Position numbers and translations under genes: made by a program
Source of the DNA: Cytidiella melzeri
Taxonomy: Eukaryota; Basidiomycota; Agaricomycetes; Polyporales; Irpicaceae
Length of the DNA: 46,017 nt
Assembly: GCA_022592445.1 (NCBI GenBank)
Contig: JABYQR010000344.1
Coordinates: 1-46,017 of the forward strand
Direction: 5' to 3'
Notes under the pieces: generated by a model
What the model was told of the DNA's origin: nothing
Databases searched by the model: none
What the model saw: only the letters and a program-made list of their open reading frames with translations
Shown: piece by piece, positions 40,780 through 46,017 of the stretch
How the letters are laid out: every line of letters begins with the position of its first letter
Numbering within the stretch: the stretch's first letter is position 1

Positions 40780-41467
40780 TCAAGCATGAACATGAAGTAG
40801 TTCATTGAAGTGCTTGAGTTTTTCGAGAGGTAGTGCTTTAGTAAGAGTATCAGCTCGTTGATCAGTAGAAGGTATGTGGTGTACAGTTATGTACCCTTTA
40901 GTTACACGATCGCTGATGAAGTTCTTGCGAATGTTAAAGTGTTTAGTACGCTGAGAATGTTGTTCCTCAGGTGAACGAACAATCGCAATAGTAGATGCAC
41001 TGTCAGTGTATATCTTGACAGGCTCCATAGTATAGTTCAGTATTTCATCAATGAGGCTCTTCAAGTAGATTGCCTCAGTAGACGCATGAGCAAGTGCGTA
41101 CAGTTCGGCTTCAATCACCCATAGAGTTACTAGTGAACCACGCTTACTTGACCAAGAGATAAGCGAGTCATTGTATGTGAAGGTGTAGCCCATTATTGGT
41201 TTATTGCCGTACGTAGTCATACCATCAGAGTCGGCATAACCTACTAGTGAAGTAGAAGTAGTATTGGCTTGGTTTCCTAGGACAAGCCAGTAGTCGCACG
41301 TTCCTTTAAGATAAAGGTAACACTGTTTAGCTGCAGCGAAGTGTTCCTTAGCAGGGTCAGTGACACGGAGACAGGGCTCGACGTGACAAACAGGGACACG
41401 ATGTGGACGACGACGACGAGGTGGTGGCAGGCGTGTAGCACAATGCTCTCACCAACTATAAACCTTA
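40780..41467 (-). pseudogene. Ty1/copia polyprotein remnant (end of reverse transcriptase region and RNase H)
   Basis: The minus strand reads HFAAAKQCYLYLKGT, then YADSDG, SLISWSSKRGS, EAELYALAHASTEAIYLKSL, YTDSASTIAI and LTKALPLEKLKHFNELL. This is the conserved end of copia pol (RNase H Asp/Glu/Asp residues present). Upstream (right of about 41390) the reading frame decays and stops, and the rest of gag-pol is absent from the window because a gypsy LTR begins there. Not functional as it stands. Confidence 0.85.
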
Positions 41468-42118
41468 TGCAGGTAGCTAGCCCAGTAAAGACCAAGTTAG
41501 TATTGGGTACTACTAGCTATGTAGTACAGGAGGGGTTTGCTTACCTAGCCCAGTAAAGACCAAGAGGTCGAGATGGGGGGCTAGGAGCGTACATGCAGCA
41601 GTATATATAGACTTCAGGGACCTGCGCACAGACCATGTTGAGGGCAGGCTTTGCAAGAAGCCGTGTGAACGAAGAACAAAAGAACTACCTAAAGGAGAAC
41701 AATAGCTATTGTCTAGACCTTACCAAGAACTCTACTCGTGAGAGAATCTATCTAAAAGGGGACCAACTATTGTATTCCATTCCCACACCTGTGAGAACAT
41801 CCTTCCATAAAGAGAACAATAGGGAAAGAACAATAAGGAGTCCATGTGGACGTCTTTTATGACATCAAACCCTAGCTATGGGCTGAGCCATGTGTCTGGA
41901 GCCATGTGGGCTTACTTAAGCTAAGTCACATGCCAGTGTGACGTAGTAGCAAGTAATGTGACCGTGTGGAGCGTCTAAGCCACGTGATACGGGCGCTTAA
42001 TAGACGTGCAAAGGAGTTTATGCAGAGAGAATTGAAACTAGGTTGTAGCCCGGAGTTTTACAGATAAAAACAAGAGGTAAATTGCGAAAATTAAGGGCTA
42101 GTCAGGCCATCCATGACA
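41468..42118 (-). repeat. Gypsy 3' LTR (about 650 bp)
   Basis: The right end is well fixed: the minus strand has the polypurine tract GGAGGGGGG, three bases, then TGTCATGGATGG, the LTR start. The left end at TGCAGGTAGC is an inference. Inside, the minus strand carries TATATATAC near 41601-41610 as a candidate promoter TATA. A 20-bp direct repeat, ctagcccagtaaagaccaag, occurs at 41477-41496 and 41545-41564. The matching 5' LTR is beyond the window. Confidence 0.6.
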
Positions 42119-42132
42119 TTACCCCCCTCCTA
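42119..42132 (-). other. Polypurine tract of the gypsy element
   Basis: The minus strand has GGAGGGGGG plus a few bases directly before the LTR start. In LTR retrotransposons this RNase-H-resistant run primes plus-strand DNA synthesis. It fixes the LTR edge. Confidence 0.75.
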
Positions 42133-42283
42133 AAATCGAGCGTCCTCGCGAAGCATCACTGTGCTGTGGTGATAGAGGTCTTCTACCCGTCTACAGGGAT
42201 TCAGCAGAATTGCCCCGATTGTCTAGTCAGAAGGATGCTAGGAAGTTTCTCCCCTTCTGGTGTCGTTGACTCGACGTTACCCG

Positions 42284-44644
42284 TCAGTGTGATGTTCTTG
42301 AGATATCCAGACCGATGTGTTTGCCTTCATCCCAGCTAAGATCGTATGTAGATGGATAGATCGTGCGAAGGAAAGCGGGGTCGGTCTGGGTATTGAATTC
42401 CCGAAAGTGCGAGCGGAGATCCGCGAAGAGTGAGGCTTTGATGACCCGGGGCGCTCCGGGGTTTGCTTTGTAGAAGTCGTCAATCGCTTCTTGACTATTC
42501 TCGAGGTTTTCAACCGGTTCCCAGCTATTGTGTCCGTCTGAATACCCTTTCCATTTGACAAGGAATTGCAATTTCTTCCAACGTCCGTGTAGCCTGCTGT
42601 CTAGCACTTTTTCGACGACGTACTGTTCTTCTCCTTCTATGATGATAGGATCAGGAGGTGGAGGTACGTCTTTGCCGTTGTCGTGCCAGGGACTTAGACG
42701 GTTGATATGGAAGACGGGGTGGATTCGGAGATAGCTGGGTAGATCGAGTTTGTAATCGAGATCGCCAATGCGTTCGATGACGTTGTACGGGCCGAGCTGT
42801 CGAGGACCGAGTTTAGGGGTAGCCTGATGAATCTGGACGTTCTTAGCGTTTAGCCAGACCATGTCCCCTACTTGGAAGACGCGTGGAGAACGCTTCTCAG
42901 ACTCATAAAGTTGCTTCATCTTTTCTTTGCTTAGACGAAGAGCTGCTTCGGTCTCTTTTCGTACTCGAGCCATATTATCAAGGCGCTCATCGAGTGAAGG
43001 GATATTGCTTCGCTTGCCAACTGGTATAGTGAAGTCGGGGCGATATCCGTAGATGACTTCAAACGGTGTTTGTGAGTTACCCGCATGTACTCGCGAGTTG
43101 AGTGCAAACTCAGCCCCCGGCAGATGATCGACCCAGTCGTCTTGTCGTTGCTGACAGAATAGACGCAGATACTGTTCGATATCCTGGTTTTTGCGTTCGA
43201 CTTTGCCATTTCCTTGCGGATGATAGGCGGTCGTAAAACCAGTCTCTATGCCTAGGCGGTGATAGAGCGCACGCATGAAGCGTGCTGCAAACTGGGGTCC
43301 TCGGTCAGAGAACACCTTCTTGGGAATGCCGTGAAGTCGGAATACTTCTTTGTAGTGTAGATCGGCAATCCCCTCAGCGTTAACCTTAGTAGTAGTGGGG
43401 ATGATGTGCGTTTGATCGGAGTAATGGTCGACGTAGACCGCGATCGAATCAAATCCTTTAGAAGGTGGTAGCTGAGTGATGAGATCTACTCCGACGTGTT
43501 CCCAAGGTCCGGCCGGAGTTTCCTGAGGTTGTAGTACTGCTTTAGGGTGCGGAGCTGACTTATAGCGTTGACAGCGATCACAGCCTAGTACGTAAGTCTC
43601 AACGAAAGCATTCATCTTTGGCCACCAATAGTGTCGTGAGACTAGCTCTATGGTGCCATGTTTGCCCGGATGACCAGCCGCGGGTGTGTCATGGCAAGAT
43701 TTGACGATTTCGTGACGGAGCTCTTTGTTGTTAGGGATGTAGAGTTTTCCCTTGTAATAGATGAGACCGTCACTCTCTTCCCATTCGAGTAAACCGCTGA
43801 CAAGTTTGCGAGGACCCTTCTTGCGAAGGGTAGCGAGAGCTTGTGCGACTTCTGCTTCTTGCTCCGTGCATTCTCGGATCTTTGATTCGAGTGGAGAAGC
43901 AGTGGCGAGTGCACTAGTAGCGAGGATCCGGAAGTGTTCCGGTTTCAGTACCACCTGATCCTTGTTGTCTTCTTCGTCCGTGACAGCGTGAGAGTGAAGA
44001 CGAGAGAGAGGATCAGCGTGTATCATGGTACTACCGGGCTTGTGTACCAACACGAAGTCGAAGTCAGCCAAGAGTAATGACCAACGTGCTTGACGTCGAG
44101 TGAGGTGTTGCGCAGTCTTCCAATACTGCAGGTTTGCGTGATCTGTCCAGATCTCAAACAGTTCCTTGAGCCCCTCAAGGTAGTGGCGCCAATCTTTGAG
44201 AGCCTCGGTGATGGCTAACATCTCCCGATCAAAGATTTTGTAGTTACGCTCTGCTTCAGTCATAGATGCGGACCGGTAGGCGATAGGGTGGTAGAATCCA
44301 TCTTCCTTCGATTTCTGGGAGATGATTCCACCGGTTGCATAGCCTGAGGCATCGACTTCTAGACGTGTAGGGAGTTCAGGGTCCCAGACTGCCAAGATAG
44401 GCTTAGTAGTAAAGGCCTTCTTTAGCAGCGTGAAGGCAGTCTCTTGTGCTGGACCCCAGACGAACGGTACATCCTTCTTAGTAAGGTTGTGTAGAGGCCG
44501 TGCGTGCTTTGAGAAGGCTTGAATGAAGTGTCGGTAGAAGTTGGCAAACCCTATGAACCTCTTACTTCTTTGAGGTTCTTGGGTGTGGGCCACGTTGAAA
44601 CTGCTTGGACTTTGACAGGGTCCATAGCTACTTCGCCAGTGCAA
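42284..44644 (-). pseudogene. Gypsy pol, 3' frame: RNase H, integrase and chromodomain
   Basis: An uninterrupted 786-codon frame with the RNase H, integrase and chromodomain blocks. It begins in the middle of the polyprotein, right after a one-base loss at the reverse-transcriptase end (near 44566). It ends with a stop at 42284, 165 bp before the polypurine tract. The catalytic integrase D-D-E blocks are visible. Confidence 0.9.
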
Positions 44645-45994
44645 ATGATCAACCCGAGGTACTCGATCTCAGATTTCTCAAACTCGCACTTTTCCGGCCG
44701 AAGGTAGAGGTCATGCTGCTGAAGTCGCTCGAGGACTTCATGAACAACCTTGCGGTGCTCTGTCAGGTTGTTGCTCCAGATCAAGATGTCATCTAGATAG
44801 ACAGCCACCTTGCCCTCGGCGACGAGGTCGGCAAAGATGTTGTCCATCAGAGCTTGGAAGGTAGCGGGTGAGTTTGTGAGACCGAAGAACATGACCTTAG
44901 GTTCGAAGAGTCCTCGGTTGGTAACGAACGCCGCTTTGTACTCGTCTCCTTCTTTGATTCGGACATTGTGATATCCCCAACGAACATCGAATTTGGTGAA
45001 GATCTTTGCACCCTTGAGCTTGTTGATAATGTCGGTAGCAAGCGGTAGTGGGTAACAATTCTTCTACAGTGATGTCGTTGAGTTTGCGGTAGTCCTGAAT
45101 AAGTCGGAGTTTGTTGTCCTTCTTTTTGATGAAAAAGACTGGAGAAGCCATTGGAGACTTAGAAGGTGTGATGTAACCTTTCGCTAGGTTCTCCTGAATG
45201 AACTTGTCAAGCTCGGCTTGTTCGTTCAGGGGCATAGGATAAACTTTCGATTTGATGGTCTCAGGAGCGTCTGGTTTGAGATCAATCAAATGGTCCCAGG
45301 GCTGATGCTGGGGTAGCCGATTAGACTCTTCCTCAGAGAAGACTTTAGCGTGTCTATGGTACTCTGAGGGAACAATGTCTTCGAAGGAGCGATGAGCTTT
45401 GGCTTTGTTTGCTTCGGCAGCAAGCTTAGTAGAGTAGGTGAAGCCGGCCATACACCAGACTTCGTCAGTGGTGTCTTGGATAATACCGGCTTTGACCCAC
45501 TGCCTACGTTCTTTGCGATTACCGTCAACCTTCTGGAAAGGTTCAGCAGGAAATTCTTCCGAGCCGCTCGGAATTGTCATTTCTCCTTTTTCCCAGTTGA
45601 CGGTAGGGTTTACGCGCTTGAGCCATGGTAGCCCAAGAATGACGTCTTCTGGACCTAAGTCCGTGACGAGAAACTCTGCCTTTTCCGTATGATCTCCGAC
45701 TGTGAGTGTAAGGCGAACGAAGTGCGTTAATCCGCCAGCTTTATTCTTAGTTCCGTCAATGTTATGCAATGAGATAACCCTTTCGAGCGGGTGCTGAATA
45801 ATCTTATGCTTCTTGACGAACTGGTGACTGATGAATAAAGCCGTAGCTCCCGAATCGATCATTGCAGGAACGCGAATGCTTCTATTCAGACCTTTAACTA
45901 GTACATGTACACGGAAATGAGATGATAACCAATCTAGCGACGATATAGTACATGAGGAGATAGTAGACGACGGGCATGGAGTAGCATTGTACAC
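44551..45994 (-). pseudogene. Gypsy pol, protease and reverse transcriptase, frameshifted
   Basis: The frame from 45994 carries the protease DSGA motif and the first reverse-transcriptase blocks, then breaks near 45060 after DITV. The next part, with FGLTNSPATFQALMDNIF and the YLDDILIW catalytic block, lies in another frame (44551-44892) until the second break. The two shifts are opposite in sign. Whether they are mutations or assembly errors cannot be decided here. Confidence 0.88.
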
Positions 45995-46017
45995 GAGGAA
46001 GACGAGGCAGAAGACGA

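Larger units (their letters stand above)
42284..46017 (-). mobile_element. Ty3/gypsy chromovirus, pol region (5' end outside the window)
   Basis: Order on the minus strand: aspartic protease (IDSGATALFIS, near 45870), reverse transcriptase (DYRKLNDITV, then YLDDILIW), RNase H region (ASGYATGGIISQ, FDREMLAITEAL), integrase zinc-binding block (HYWWPKMNAF, CDRCQRY), integrase core (VDLITQLPP, SDRGPQFAARF, with HPQGNGKVER), and a C-terminal chromodomain (KKLQFLVKWKGYSDGHNSWEP, about 42440-42630). This gives the gypsy order with chromodomain, hence chromovirus. The frame is shifted once near 45060 and back near 44566, so this copy cannot make an unbroken polyprotein. gag and the 5' LTR lie off the right edge. 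Confidence 0.92.

Noticed and set aside
44551..45070. Programmed ribosomal frameshifting in the gypsy pol
   Set aside because: Programmed shifts usually sit between gag and pol; here both shifts are inside the reverse-transcriptase domain and cancel each other, with no recognisable slippery site.

Overview
The window looks like nuclear DNA of a filamentous basidiomycete, probably an Agaricomycete. Genes lie on both strands and carry many 45-70 nt GT-AG introns. The gene content fits too: a Dnf1/2-type flippase, fungal GH13 maltases, a secreted GMC oxidoreductase, a Zn2Cys6 regulator, a Crinkler-like kinase, a 7-helix basidiomycete membrane family, and Ty1/copia and chromodomain Ty3/gypsy elements. 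The species cannot be fixed from the sequence alone. Exon joins below were made by eye from splice signals and reading-frame phase; for several genes the summed exons are an exact multiple of three.

Layout. 0.3-0.5 kb: a tRNA-Gly(GCC) gene with a short intron, and a tRNA-Gly 5'-half relic. 0.66-1.65 kb (+): V-ATPase subunit E. 2.8-5.8 kb (-): two copies of an unrecognised family, one broken. 6.3-11.6 kb (-): a 12-exon P4-ATPase of about 1557 residues. 13.0-14.2 kb (-): a 9-exon short-chain dehydrogenase. 14.7-20.1 kb (-): two tandem, apparently intact GH13 alpha-glucosidases. 21.0-21.7 kb (+): a single-exon tyrosine/dual-specificity phosphatase. 22.7-25.0 kb (-): a secreted GMC oxidoreductase. 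26.3-29.3 kb (-): a Zn2Cys6 transcription factor, divergent from a Crinkler-header/protein-kinase fusion at 29.5-32.1 kb (+). 33.1-34.7 kb (-): a mitochondrial dicarboxylate carrier. 35.5-37.5 kb (-): a secreted, probably surface-anchored aspartic protease. 38.5-39.9 kb (+): a multi-pass membrane protein with a 15-nt exon. 40.4-46.0 kb: nested retroelements, namely a copia LTR plus RNase H remnant cut by a chromodomain gypsy element that runs off the window.

Functions. The left 37 kb mixes housekeeping genes (VMA4, flippase, dicarboxylate carrier) with carbohydrate, redox and protease genes. The GH13 pair, the SDR and the GMC enzyme are neighbours, but nothing in the sequence shows that they form one pathway. 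The most unusual gene is the Crinkler-like kinase, whose start codon lies only about 190 bp from that of the transcription factor. The right end has turned into a transposon landing zone and also holds an inverted pair of about 47-bp modules flanking the membrane-protein gene.
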